Shown here piece after piece: positions 27,426 through 35,908 of a stretch of 64,000 nucleotides of DNA. The stretch is taken from positions 62,001-126,000 of the forward strand of contig CALLUO010000015.1 in assembly GCA_938010425.1 (NCBI GenBank), read 5' to 3'. The notes under the pieces were generated by a model, which was not told where the DNA came from, searched no databases, and saw only the letters and a program-made list of their open reading frames with translations. Position 1 is the stretch's first letter. Each line of letters opens with the position of its first letter. The translations under genes and the position numbers were made by a program. This DNA comes from an uncultured Elioraea sp. GTDB taxonomy: Bacteria; Pseudomonadota; Alphaproteobacteria; Acetobacterales; Acetobacteraceae.

Positions 27426-28400
27426 TCAGTCTCGCCTGAGACGAGGATCGAGCAGAAGCGCCAGCGCATCGACGATGAGATTCGCCAGCCCAACGATCAA
27501 CGCGGCGGTGACGACGCAGCCCACGACGACGGGGTGATCGCGGGCGAAGGCGGCGCTCACCGCAAAACAGCCGGGCCTTGGCAGGGCGAAGGCGATCTCG
27601 ATCGTCACCGCCCCGCCCACCAGCGCAGCAACTCGCGCCGCCCTGAGGGTGGCGACCGGGAAAGTTGCGTTCGGGGCCGCGTGCAGCCACAGCGCTCGCC
27701 GTCGGCCGCAACCGCAGGCCATCGCCGCCAGCACGTAGCGACGCCGCAGCTCCTGCCCAACGAGAGCGCGCACGAGGAGAGCGATCCAGCAGAGTTGGTG
27801 CGGCGTGAGTGCCGTCAGCGGCAGCGCGAAATGACGCAGCCTTTCAATGACGATGGGCCAGAACCCGACAGCGGGCGCGCGCGCATTGGCGATCCCCGAG
27901 ACGGGAAGTGGATCGCATGTCAAACTGAACACGATGGCCAGCGCATGATCGATGAGATAGGTCGGCACGGCATGCAGGGCTGACAAAGCAGCGACAGGCC
28001 ACCGTCGGCCGCTTGCAGACAGCGCAACCCCAAGCGCACGTCCCGACAGCTGGGCGAGCAGGGCGGCGGAACCGGAGAGGAACGCCGTCAGTGCCAGGCA
28101 ATCGAGGAACAGCGTCGCCACGGGTGCCTGGGAACAGCCTCGCCACGGGTGCCTGTTCACGCCGGGAGGTTCCGAGGTCGTCGAAAACGAGGCGGGCCGT
28201 TGAGGAGAGCCACATCTCGCGTGGTCGGCGGTCGAGGCCGAGGTGGGCCGCACCTTCTTGCACCTAGCCCTCTACTACCGACTCGCCGAGGAGCGCGCTG
28301 CAGGCCCGCCCGGCGCATCCCAAGCGAGCGCGAAGGTGATCGTCGCCGAGGCGGAGATCGCAACCACGCCAGACAGGATCCGTCTAACCCTAATGCGATC
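27426..28400 (-). pseudogene. broken NikB/DppB-type ABC permease gene
   Basis: The minus strand encodes one oligopeptide/nickel-type permease split over three frame segments. The N-terminus (VRRILSGVVAISASATITF, then DAPGGP) lies at about 28300-28394 and runs into stops at 28272-28277. The middle (HLGLDRRP then LVFDDLGTSRREQAPVA) is in a second frame. The remainder from ATLFLDCLALTAF to the end LLLDPRLRRD is in a third, including a good EAA loop (YVLAAMACGCGRRRALWLHA) and GGAVTIEIAFALP. The switch between segments two and three is explained by the 25-bp tandem duplication at 28106-28155: removing one copy restores a continuous frame. At least one further lesion near 28265 is needed. NikR next door suggests a former NikB, but DppB-family proteins are alike. 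Confidence 0.85.
28106..28155. repeat. 25-bp tandem duplication inside the broken permease
   Basis: Units 28106-28130 and 28131-28155 are identical except for one base (g/c at the ninth position). Because 25 is not a multiple of three, the extra copy shifts the reading frame. Translating the minus strand with one unit removed gives an uninterrupted REQAPVATLFLDCLALTA, which fits the permease family. Confidence 0.9.
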
Positions 28401-28793
28401 ACAAAACGGCTGCGGTCGGCTGCGCCGCCGGGCCGCCGCCCCTGGGCCATTCCATGACGCACAGGTGGCGAGCCCGCCCCGCCGGCCGGCGAGGACGGTC
28501 GGTGTTGAGGGCCGGGGGTTGCCGGTTTCGGCAGACACCAACTCCCCGCCGTGGGTGAGGGCGGGCGCCGAGACGGCTGGGCAACTAACAGCGATCAGGT
28601 GCGTTGCGCCGCGCTCTGTCTTCGGCCCTTGCTTCAACGTCCCCTGCTTTCCGCCAGCACGCGCCGTATGCAGAGGTCGCCAGAGGCTCAACACAAAGAG
28701 GACGTGCTTTTCAAGCGGCAGGGCACCTGCAAGCGCGGCTTCGCAAGCGACCGGCGTTGTCCCAGCCTCGCGCCACCCAAGCGGGGGGGTGCG
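28401..28793. other. intergenic, no gene recognised
   Basis: This lies between the 5' end of the broken permease (minus) and nikR (plus). In nickel-uptake loci a binding-protein gene (nikA) could be expected around here, but nothing like a periplasmic binding protein can be read in any frame, so it is probably deleted. No GTATGA-type NikR operator, terminator or riboswitch was recognised. Confidence 0.5.
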
Positions 28794-29222
28794 ATGCCGC
28801 GCTTGACGATTTCGCTCGACGATGAAACGGTTCGTCAGCTGGACCAATTCATGCAGGCACAGAGGTATTCGAACAGGTCAGAGGCGATGCGTGACCTGAT
28901 CCACGCCGCGTTGCGCGATCATGACGCGGCGCCGGGAGAGGAGCGTCATTGCCTTGCCGTGGTGTCGTCCGTCTTCAATCACCACGAGTGCGATCTTGGA
29001 AAACGGCTCCTCGTGACGCAACATGCCTATCACGATCTCGGTGTGGCGACCTTGCACGCGAATCTCGATCCTCTGTCGGGTCTCGAGGTCGCCGTGCTGC
29101 GTGGCAACGCTAGCGAGGTGCGGGCCCAGGCCGACCGATTGATGCGCGAACGCGGCATTCGCTTCGCCGACATGAACCCTCTGCCCACCCTCGAAGAGGG
29201 GGCGACGCATCACTCTGAGTGA
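28794..29222 (+). CDS. nikR: NikR-family nickel-responsive regulator with altered metal site
   Basis: 142 residues from the ATG at 28794, preceded by a G-rich site. The N-terminal ribbon-helix-helix (2-42: RLTISLDDETVRQLDQFM, YSNRSEAMRDLI) matches NikR closely. The ACT-like metal/tetramerisation domain follows at about 52-131. Aligned without gaps to E. coli NikR, His76 and His87 are kept (His77 in TQH, His88 in ATLH), but His89 is Asn90 and Cys95 is Gly96, so two of four square-planar Ni(II) ligands are missing. The protein may bind another metal, bind nickel differently, or be on the way to decay. It is divergent from a broken NikB-type permease. Confidence 0.9.
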   Translation: MPRLTISLDDETVRQLDQFMQAQRYSNRSEAMRDLIHAALRDHDAAPGEERHCLAVVSSVFNHHECDLGKRLLVTQHAYHDLGVATLHANLDPLSGLEVAVLRGNASEVRAQADRLMRERGIRFADMNPLPTLEEGATHHSE

Positions 29223-29671
29223 AGGGGATTGGCGGCCGTTGGCTGTTTGGCAAGTGCGCCGGTTCTGTCGCGGGGGTTCGGTTGATCTCATCGTTCGATG
29301 GCGCGGGAAGGTTCTGCGTCATCAGACGGCAAACGCAGGAGCGGCGAAACCCCCCGTCAGCAAAGGGGCGAGCGTATGTCCGCCAATCGCAGAGCCAAGG
29401 ATTGTCTCGTGGCGGATATCTTTCGATATCAAATCGTGCTTCCCTTCAGGGGCGCTGAATGTCATCGCGACAATGGTGTAAGCGCGGCAGAGCGCGCCGC
29501 CCGATGGTGGTCCACTGACCTTCATCAAGCCAACCCGTAATCGATAAGAATGGTGTCAGCCCGTAGCTTGGTACCCTCCGTTCTGTTGTGGAGACGACCA
29601 CGCCAGAGACAGCCCGCCTCATGCACGCGTGGCCGTGGCATGACCCATGCGAGATGAAAAATCCGGCAGCC
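29223..29671. other. intergenic, no gene supported
   Basis: About 450 bp between nikR and the end of lpxB. A minus-strand frame at 29322-29528 reads like a protein fragment (SKDIRHETILGSAIGGHTL, then TGGFAAPAFA) but I could not place it in a family, and it lacks a plausible full-length context. No terminator for lpxB was identified. Confidence 0.5.
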
Positions 29672-30823
29672 TTAGCAAGGCCTCTCCCGCAACAATTCAG
29701 CGCAGATCACTTCAGCGGCTGCTTGCGATGGGCTGAGACCACCTGGGGGCCGAAGTTTGGCGACAACATCTTTGAAGGCGGAACGTTGCGCTGCCCTCAT
29801 CGGGTCCTGCTTGAGCAAAGACCACAGGGCATCGGCCAGTGCCGACGCCACGCAACGTTCCTGCAGCAGTTCGGGAACCACCTCGGCTTGGGCAAGCAGG
29901 TTCACTAGGCTTGCGTGCCGCACCCTGATGAGCCGTCGCACGATGGCCGCTGTCGCTGGATTGGCACGGTAGGCGACGATGTGCGGAACTCCGGCGACCG
30001 CAAGTTCGAGCGACGTCGTGCCGGACTTTGCAAGCGCTGCGGTCGCGGCCGCCCAGCCATCGTGCTTCGTCTGCAAGTCTGCTGCGATGATCGGTGGCAC
30101 AGGCCAGGGCGCTCTGCGCACAATCGCTTCGAGATGCGGCAAAGTCGGCACGAACAGGGCGAGGTCTGGGCAGCGTTCGCGCAGGAGCGCGCAAGCTTGG
30201 ACGAAGATGGGCAGGTGGCGCGCGAGTTCACCCCGCCGGCTGCCCGGCATCACCGCAAGCACTGGACGGTTCACGTTAAGTCCGAAGCGAAGCCGGAATG
30301 ACATCGCATCGCCGCGATCCGCTCCCGCCTCTATCACGGGATGGCCTACGAAATCGGTCGCGATTCCGGCGGCACGGAAGAAATCGGGCTCGAACGGAAG
30401 GAGCGCGAGCAGCCGGTCGATCTTGCGGGCGATCTTGCGCACCCGTCCGGGCCGCCAGGCCCACACTTGCGGCGCGACATAGTGGATGGTGCGCACGCCC
30501 TTCGTGTGCACGCGGTATGCCAGCCGAAGCGTGAAGGACGGAGCATCGATGGTGATCAGCGCATCGGGGCGTTTCGCCAGCACATCGGCCTCAGCCTCAG
30601 CAAGGCGGCGCATTAGCCGCGGCAGCTTGGGCACCACCTCAGCAAGGCCCATCAGCGACAGTTCTTCCATCGGAAAGAGCGAGACGAGCCCCTGTTCCGC
30701 CATGCGCGCGCCGCCAATGCCGGCAAAGGCGAGATCGGGACGGCGCGCGCGAAGGGCCTGTATGAGCCGGGCCCCAAGCACGTCGCCCGATGCCTCGCCG
30801 GCGACAAGGTAGAGAAGGCTCAT
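29672..30823 (-). CDS. lpxB: lipid-A-disaccharide synthase
   Basis: 383 residues. A GT19 glycosyltransferase that joins UDP-2,3-diacylglucosamine to lipid X in lipid A synthesis, peripheral on the inner membrane; it implies an LPS-bearing outer membrane. Diagnostic stretches are YLVAGEASGDVLGARL at the N-terminus, SLMGLAEVVPKLPRL, IHYVAPQVWAWRPGR, VMPGSRRGE and AKSGTTSLELAVAGVP. Its ATG overlaps the stop of the upstream hydrolase gene. The usual lpxD/fabZ/lpxA neighbours are not in this window. Confidence 0.95.
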   Translation of the reverse strand: MSLLYLVAGEASGDVLGARLIQALRARRPDLAFAGIGGARMAEQGLVSLFPMEELSLMGLAEVVPKLPRLMRRLAEAEADVLAKRPDALITIDAPSFTLRLAYRVHTKGVRTIHYVAPQVWAWRPGRVRKIARKIDRLLALLPFEPDFFRAAGIATDFVGHPVIEAGADRGDAMSFRLRFGLNVNRPVLAVMPGSRRGELARHLPIFVQACALLRERCPDLALFVPTLPHLEAIVRRAPWPVPPIIAADLQTKHDGWAAATAALAKSGTTSLELAVAGVPHIVAYRANPATAAIVRRLIRVRHASLVNLLAQAEVVPELLQERCVASALADALWSLLKQDPMRAAQRSAFKDVVAKLRPPGGLSPSQAAAEVICAELLRERPC

Positions 30824-31689
30824 CCGGGCGAGACAATGATAGCGCGGAGATCACCGCGCGGCCAATCGGCGTGGTTGCGCACCGCACCGTCGCGGCGCAC
30901 GCGCGCGATCGCCTCGGGGTCGAGATCTGCGACAACGAGCCCGGGCGTATCGAGAGGGCCTTCAGCGATCACGCCGTCGGAAGGAAACCCGCGATCAGCC
31001 GGTCCGTAGATGCCAGCGCGGCCGTGGTTGCGATCGAGACTTTCGCACCAGGGTGCGGCACCAACAGTCGGTGCGACAGCGACAAACACTTGGTTTTCGA
31101 TCGCGCGTGCGCGGGCGGAGACGGTGACGCGAGTCGCACCGGTGGGCGTGTCGGTGCACGCGGGAACGACGATGAGCCAGGCGCCGGCCTCAACCAGCGC
31201 ACGGACGAAGGGGGGAAATTCGCAATCGTAACAGATGGCGATACCAAAGCGGCCCCAAGGCGTGTCGATGGCGAACAGGTCATCGGCACCGCGGATGCCC
31301 CAACGTTCAGTCTCGAAACGCGTCATCGCGCGTTTGCGCTGCACAGCCCGCCGTCCGTCGGGCGTAAAGAGCGTGGCGCGATTAACCAGGTGCTGCGCCT
31401 CCCGCACCGGCAGCGATCCGCCAACGAGCCAGAGACCGTGACGCGCGGCTGCGGATGCCATCGCGGCCTCGATCGCTTCCGCCCGCGCCACTGTCTCCGC
31501 CAGTTCCGCTGCTACGCCGCGCCCGGCTGCAACTGTTGCTCCAACCTCAACCGCTGCATATTCCGGGAGCAAGACGACATCGGCACCCGCCGCACGGGCG
31601 TCGCCAAGCCACCTGTCGACGCGGCTGGCAAAAGCCTCAACCGAGGCAGAACGCTCAACTTTCCAGGCGAGGGCTGCAACCCGCGGCAT
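30820..31689 (-). CDS. carbon-nitrogen hydrolase (nitrilase superfamily)
   Basis: 289 residues. The Glu-Lys-Cys triad is visible: Glu43 in LLPEYAAVE, Lys119 in VQRKRAMTRFE and Cys153 in GIAICYDCEFP. The family hydrolyses amides or nitriles, and the substrate is not readable. It lies directly downstream of a GNAT gene, overlapping its stop by one base, and overlaps lpxB by ATGA. The paired GNAT and hydrolase also occur in some genomes as one bifunctional protein, so the two products probably act together on one substrate. Confidence 0.88.
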   Translation of the reverse strand: MPRVAALAWKVERSASVEAFASRVDRWLGDARAAGADVVLLPEYAAVEVGATVAAGRGVAAELAETVARAEAIEAAMASAAARHGLWLVGGSLPVREAQHLVNRATLFTPDGRRAVQRKRAMTRFETERWGIRGADDLFAIDTPWGRFGIAICYDCEFPPFVRALVEAGAWLIVVPACTDTPTGATRVTVSARARAIENQVFVAVAPTVGAAPWCESLDRNHGRAGIYGPADRGFPSDGVIAEGPLDTPGLVVADLDPEAIARVRRDGAVRNHADWPRGDLRAIIVSPG

Positions 31690-32300
31690 TAGAGGGTCTC
31701 GCGCAACCGCTTCAGCCAGAAGGTAAGACGGTGCGGGACCTCCTCCGTCCCATCAACCTCACGCCACGCGATCGTGCAGGCGAGATCAGGGCTCTTCTCG
31801 TAGCCGCGCTTGCGCCAGAAAGAGTCGAGCGGCCGGTAGCTCGCAGGTCGGCGCGGGTCGGCCGGATCGCGTTCGACAGCGCAGAAGGTCGACCAGACGA
31901 TGCGCGGAAAGCGCAGAGCCCATGCCTCGCGCTCGGCGAAAAAAGCAACGCCGATGCCACGCCCGCGATATGGCGGAAGCAGCACCGACTCTCCGAAGTA
32001 GAACACCGTCTCAATGTCCCACTGCGCCTGGCGGAACGGGGCGCTGATCTCTTCCTCCTCTTCGGCAAGCGGCAGGCACGTCGAGGCGCCGACGACGCGG
32101 CCATCATCGAGCGCGAGCACCACCGCCGCGCCGCGCGCGTTCGCATAGCGGGCAAGGTAGCGCCGCTCGTAGGCCTCGTCGCCATCGTAAAGATAGGGCC
32201 ACTCGCGAAAGACAGTAATGCGCAGGCGTGCTAGGTCGTCGAGAGAAGAGCGCAGCGCGTCGCCGGAGACCGTGCGCAGAGTGATAGCGGTGGACGGCAT
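31689..32300 (-). CDS. GNAT-family N-acetyltransferase
   Basis: 203 residues from the ATG at 32300; a longer frame to 32438 would overlap the oppositely oriented SemiSWEET gene and adds no homology. The acetyl-CoA loop is LLPPYRGRGIGVAFF. The N-terminal part FREWPYLYDGDEAYERRYLARY and the C-terminal YRPLDSFWRKRGY typify the GNAT branch that travels with nitrilase-family hydrolases. First gene of the GNAT-hydrolase-lpxB unit. The substrate is unknown. Confidence 0.85.
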   Translation of the reverse strand: MPSTAITLRTVSGDALRSSLDDLARLRITVFREWPYLYDGDEAYERRYLARYANARGAAVVLALDDGRVVGASTCLPLAEEEEEISAPFRQAQWDIETVFYFGESVLLPPYRGRGIGVAFFAEREAWALRFPRIVWSTFCAVERDPADPRRPASYRPLDSFWRKRGYEKSPDLACTIAWREVDGTEEVPHRLTFWLKRLRETL

Positions 32301-32352
32301 CACGCTGTGGTTTAGGGTGCAGCGCAAGACCGGGCAACGGGAGAAAGCGATC

Positions 32353-32610
32353 GTGGACGCGGTGGAGCTGGTCGGGGTGGCGGCCGGAACCTTAACGACG
32401 GCGGCCTTCGTGCCGCAGGCGGTGAAAACGATGCGCACTCGTTCGGCCGGCGACTTCGCGCTGCCGATGCTTCTGCTGTTTAATCTCGGGCTTGCGCTCT
32501 GGCTCGCCTACGGCGTGCTGCGCGCGGCACCGGGACTTATCTTCGCCAATGGCATCACGTTGGCCCTCGCCCTCGCCATCCTTTGGGTGAAGCTTTCCGC
32601 CCGGCGCTAA
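32353..32610 (+). CDS. SemiSWEET sugar transporter
   Basis: 85 residues with three hydrophobic helices, the size of a bacterial SemiSWEET that dimerises into a six-helix facilitator. The PQ motif sits in helix 1 (AAFVPQAVKTMRTRS, PQ at 21-22). Trp50 and Asn66 fall at the positions of the sugar-contacting Trp/Asn pair known from the family. The GTG at 32353 is preceded by GGGAG eleven bases upstream. It diverges from the GNAT gene (52 bp) and converges on the COG0523 GTPase with only 12 bp between the stops. The ligand is unknown; a sugar is expected from the family. Confidence 0.87.
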   Translation: MDAVELVGVAAGTLTTAAFVPQAVKTMRTRSAGDFALPMLLLFNLGLALWLAYGVLRAAPGLIFANGITLALALAILWVKLSARR

Positions 32611-32622
32611 CGACCGGTTCGG

Positions 32623-33705
32623 TCACCCCGCTCGTAGGGCCGCGGCACCATCCGCCGCGGCGAGGAAGGCATTCAGCCCCTCCTCGATCACGGCACGGTC
32701 GAGGTCGCGCACAATGAAGACGAGCTGCGACCGCCGCGGCGCTCCCTCCGGCCAGTCAGGCAGCGCTGTTGGAGGGTGGAACACATGCTGGACGCCGTGG
32801 ATGACGACCGGACGGTCGTGGCCGACGAGGTCGACCACGCCCTTGATGCGCAGAAGTGACTCGCCGCGCACCGTCACCAGCATTTGAAGCCAGGTCGCGA
32901 GTCCCTGCCAGGGGAGGGGTCGGTCAAAGGTGAGGCAGAAGGCACGGATCCTGTCGTCGTGGCGGTTCGGGTCGTGGTGATGGTGGTCAGGATGGTGGTG
33001 AACCTCGTCGCTGTCGTGGCCGTGGCCGGAAGCTTGCGCCGCGTAGGCCTCGGCCCGCAGCCAGCCGGCGACGTCAGGAGACTTGCGGGACGGGTCGAAC
33101 AAGCCAGCATTCAGGATTAAGGCCGGGTCGACCGCGCCGTGCTGCACGTCGAGAATCGGCGCGGCAGGATTGAGCGCAGCGAGGCGGGCGGAAAGCCGTG
33201 CTACTGTTTCGGTTGGTGCGAGATCGGTCTTGCTGAGCACCAGCCGATCCGCCACCGCCGCCTGCTTTACCGCCTCGGGCTGGGCGTCCAACGTCGCCCA
33301 GCCGTGTACGGCATCGACCACGGTAACGATGCCGTCGAGGCGATAGGCGGCCAGCACCGAAGGCTCTCCCATCAGCGTGTGCAAGATCGGTGCAGGGTCG
33401 GCAAGCCCCGTCGTTTCGATGATCACCCGCTCGAAGCTGAGCTCACCAGCAGCGCGCCGGGCGGCCAAGCGGCCGAGGGCTGCGATGAGATCGCCACGCA
33501 CCGTGCAGCAGAGGCAGCCCGAGGCGAGCAGGACGAGATCATCGGCAACGTGCTCAACGAGCAGGTGATCGAGCCCGACTTCGCCGAATTCATTGATCAG
33601 CACCGCGATGCGCGCGGCCTCACTTCGCCTGAGCAGGCCGCGCAGCAGCGTGGTTTTGCCGGCACCGAGGAAGCCCGTCAGCACGGTGACGGGAACGCTG
33701 TCCAT
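32623..33705 (-). CDS. COG0523/CobW-family metal-chaperone GTPase, histidine-rich
   Basis: 360 residues from the ATG at 33705, which overlaps the hisI stop (ATGA). G3E GTPase with Walker A GFLGAGKTTLL, the metal-binding CLCC motif at 64-67 (GCLCCTVRGD), an ETTGLADP switch region, and SKTDLAP as base-specificity motif. The central linker holds a histidine cluster (DEVHHHPDHHHHDPNRHDDR), which suggests zinc binding, and a CobW C-terminal domain follows. Co-transcription with hisI behind a Zur-like operator points to a zinc-starvation role (ZagA/ZigA-like metal delivery), possibly to HisI, a zinc enzyme. The client is inferred, not shown. Confidence 0.9.
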   Translation of the reverse strand: MDSVPVTVLTGFLGAGKTTLLRGLLRRSEAARIAVLINEFGEVGLDHLLVEHVADDLVLLASGCLCCTVRGDLIAALGRLAARRAAGELSFERVIIETTGLADPAPILHTLMGEPSVLAAYRLDGIVTVVDAVHGWATLDAQPEAVKQAAVADRLVLSKTDLAPTETVARLSARLAALNPAAPILDVQHGAVDPALILNAGLFDPSRKSPDVAGWLRAEAYAAQASGHGHDSDEVHHHPDHHHHDPNRHDDRIRAFCLTFDRPLPWQGLATWLQMLVTVRGESLLRIKGVVDLVGHDRPVVIHGVQHVFHPPTALPDWPEGAPRRSQLVFIVRDLDRAVIEEGLNAFLAAADGAAALRAG

Positions 33706-34130
33706 CAATGCGCTGTCCCGTAGAGTTCAGCCGGGTCGATGATCGGTTGCGAAATTTCCTTCAGCTGATCGTTGCGGATGGCATTGAAGAAGCAGGACCG
33801 TCGCCCGGTATGGCAAGCGGGCCCAGTCTGTTCGACTAGGAGCAGGACGGTATCGCCATCACAGTCGAGCCGAAGATCGACGAGGCGCTGCACCTGGCCG
33901 GAGGTTTCGCCTTTGCGCCACAGCCTGGACCGCGAGCGCGACCAGTAGCAGACACGTCCCGTTGCCAGCGTCTCTGCCAGTGCCTCGCGGGTCATCCAGG
34001 CCAGCATCAGCACCTCGCCGCTCGCATAGTCCTGCGCGATCGCCGGCACCAGGCCATGGGCATCGAAGCGGACCGCGGCGATGAGCGCCTCGCAGGCCGT
34101 CGTGCTCGGGGGGACGTAGTCGGGCGGCAT
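33705..34130 (-). CDS. hisI: phosphoribosyl-AMP cyclohydrolase
   Basis: 141 residues, a stand-alone HisI without the HisE domain. Third step of histidine synthesis. The catalytic stretch VCYWSRSRSRLWRKGETSGQ is intact. The three zinc-binding Cys positions known in the family are all kept (Cys90 in LDCDGD, Cys106 in ACHTG, Cys113 in SCFF), so this is not a Cys-less zinc-independent paralogue. GAGGAG precedes the ATG. Its position directly behind a Zur-like palindrome, with a COG0523 GTPase downstream, suggests zinc-dependent expression. Whether a second hisI exists elsewhere cannot be seen. Confidence 0.93.
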   Translation of the reverse strand: MPPDYVPPSTTACEALIAAVRFDAHGLVPAIAQDYASGEVLMLAWMTREALAETLATGRVCYWSRSRSRLWRKGETSGQVQRLVDLRLDCDGDTVLLLVEQTGPACHTGRRSCFFNAIRNDQLKEISQPIIDPAELYGTAH

Positions 34131-34151
34131 CAGTGATTCTCCTCACTCGCT

Positions 34152-34170
34152 CATGTTATAAGATAACATG
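34152..34170. promoter_or_regulatory. probable Zur operator between hisI and zur
   Basis: The 19-bp element CATGTTATAAGATAACATG has perfect 8-bp arms around AAG. It resembles Zur boxes of proteobacteria (GTTATA-centred palindromes) and stands out as AT-rich in a GC-rich genome. It ends 22 bp upstream of the hisI ATG and lies at the very start of zur, so it could control both directions, including zur autoregulation. Confidence 0.8.
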
Positions 34171-34191
34171 TCCGGAGCTAGCCGTGGTAGG

Positions 34192-34677
34192 ATGGCGGTG
34201 AGCGAACAGGGGTTGACGTTTTCTCCAGAGATCGAAGCACGGCTTGAGAAGGCGGCTCGGCTTTGTTCGGAGCAGGGAACAACGCTGACGCCTCTGCGGC
34301 GGGAGGTGTTGGGGCTCGTCCTCTCCTCCGACCAGCCCATCGGCGCGTACGCCCTTCTCGACCATCTGCGGCGCACGCGCGCTGGCGCGGCACCTCCGAC
34401 AGTCTATCGCGCGCTCGACTTCCTGCGCGAGCGCGGCTTCGTGCACAAGGTCGAGCGGCTGAACGCATTCGTCGGCTGCCCAAGCGCGGCGGACCATGTT
34501 GGGCACGACCACGGTCACGCGGTTCAATTCCTGATCTGCACCCGCTGCGGGCGGGTGACGGAGACGGAAGACGAAGCGATCATCGCTGCCGTTGCGCAGG
34601 CGGCGGAACGCCACGGATTCCGCCAGATGCGGGCGACTGTGGAAATCGAAGGACTCTGTCGTGCCTGTGCTGGGTGA
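34192..34677 (+). CDS. zur: zinc uptake regulator, Fur family
   Basis: 161 residues from the ATG at 34192. An in-frame ATG at 34168 overlaps the operator, and a GTG at 34198 has the better AGGA spacing, so the start is uncertain by a few codons. Winged-helix DNA-binding domain with LTPLRREVLGLVL and the Zur-typical PPTVYRALDFLRERGFVHKV, then ERLNAFVGC. The C-terminal dimerisation domain has two Cys pairs (ICTRCG and LCRACAG) for structural zinc. It closely follows E. coli Zur rather than Fur. It is divergent from the hisI-COG0523 operon across the palindrome and convergent with metC (8 bp between the stops). Confidence 0.92.
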   Translation: MAVSEQGLTFSPEIEARLEKAARLCSEQGTTLTPLRREVLGLVLSSDQPIGAYALLDHLRRTRAGAAPPTVYRALDFLRERGFVHKVERLNAFVGCPSAADHVGHDHGHAVQFLICTRCGRVTETEDEAIIAAVAQAAERHGFRQMRATVEIEGLCRACAG

Positions 34678-34685
34678 GGGGGGCT

Positions 34686-35897
34686 TTAATCGCGGTGGGC
34701 GCGAAGCGCGGCAAGGCCGCGTTCGAGATCGGCGATCAGGTCAGCGACATCCTCAAGGCCGATGTGCAGCCGCACCGCTGGCCCGCCCAGATTTGCGCTC
34801 GTGACCGTGCGCGTGATAAAGCCTGTGGTTGGTAGGGCGAGGCTTTCATAGCCGCCCCAAGAGGCGCCGATGCCAAACAGCTCCAGCGCATCGACGAAAG
34901 CCTGGCTTGCAGAGACTGAAAACTCGGGGCGGAACACAACCCCAAACAACGAGCAGGCGCCGGTGTAGTCGCGTCGCCAAAGGTCGTGCCCGGGCGCCCC
35001 GGGCAAGGCAGGATGCAAAACGCGCAGCACTTCCGGCCGCGCAGCAAGCCAACGCGCCACCCTCAGCCCGCTCGCCTCCTGCGCCGCCAGCCGAACCGCG
35101 AGGGTGCGCGCACCGCGCAGCGCGAGCCAGCAATCGTCTGGCGAAGCGTACTGGCCAAGCTGCAGCGCGGCCGAACGCACGCGCTTCCAGTCGTGCTCAG
35201 AGGCCACAGTGATCGCGCCGAGCAGCACGTCTGAGTGGCCAACGACATATTTGGTGAGCGCCTGGATCGAGACGTCGACACCATGACGGAAGGGCTGGAA
35301 GTGATACAGACCCCAGGTGTTGTCCATCATCACCGTCAGCCCCCGCGCGTGCGCGGCGCGGGACAGAGCCGGCACGTCTTGCACCTCGAAGGTGTGGCTG
35401 CCAGGGCTTTCTAGATAGAGCACGCGGGTGTTCGGTTGAATCAAAGCCGCTAAGCCCGTTTCGTCAACGCAAGGGTCATAATAGGTGGTCTGCACCCCCA
35501 TGCGGGTGAGAAAGTGATCGGCAAAGCCACGCGTTGGGCCATAAACGCTGTCTGGCAGCAGAAGATGGTCGCCCAACTTCAGATAGGCCAGCAAAGCGGT
35601 TGTGACAGCCGCAAGCCCAGAAGAGACGATTTGGCAGCGCGTGCCTCCTTCGATATCCGCCACGATGTTCTCAAGCGCGTGGTGGTTGGGCCCGCCGAGT
35701 ACGCCATAAACCAGCGCCTGTTCGTACCGTCTCTTGCCCGCCTCGGCCCGGTCGGCGCAGGTCGGGTAAAGTACGGTCGAGCCCCGGGCGACGGGCAGGT
35801 TGACGAAACTATGCACTTTCGTGCCCGGCCTTCCGAGATGGGACAGCCGGGTGCGCAGGCCAAGGCGCCGATGTGCGGGTCGGGTGTCGTCGGGCAC
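34686..35897 (-). CDS. metC: cystathionine beta-lyase
   Basis: 403 residues from the GTG at 35897, with AAGGAG seven bases upstream; a longer frame to 36041 has no homology. PLP enzyme of the Cys/Met metabolism family that cleaves cystathionine to homocysteine, pyruvate and ammonia. The PLP-binding Lys216 sits in QALTKYVVGHSD. SSGLAAVTTALLAYLK, YLESPGSHTFEVQD and MMDNTW are typical of MetC rather than MetB. Last gene of the NUDIX-alaX-sseA-metC operon, 11 bp after sseA. Confidence 0.92.
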   Translation of the reverse strand: MPDDTRPAHRRLGLRTRLSHLGRPGTKVHSFVNLPVARGSTVLYPTCADRAEAGKRRYEQALVYGVLGGPNHHALENIVADIEGGTRCQIVSSGLAAVTTALLAYLKLGDHLLLPDSVYGPTRGFADHFLTRMGVQTTYYDPCVDETGLAALIQPNTRVLYLESPGSHTFEVQDVPALSRAAHARGLTVMMDNTWGLYHFQPFRHGVDVSIQALTKYVVGHSDVLLGAITVASEHDWKRVRSAALQLGQYASPDDCWLALRGARTLAVRLAAQEASGLRVARWLAARPEVLRVLHPALPGAPGHDLWRRDYTGACSLFGVVFRPEFSVSASQAFVDALELFGIGASWGGYESLALPTTGFITRTVTSANLGGPAVRLHIGLEDVADLIADLERGLAALRAHRD

Positions 35898-35908
35898 GGC
35901 CGTTCTCC

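Noticed and set aside
29322-29528. Possible protein fragment on the minus strand before lpxB
   Set aside because: It reads protein-like but fits no family I can name and has no intact context.
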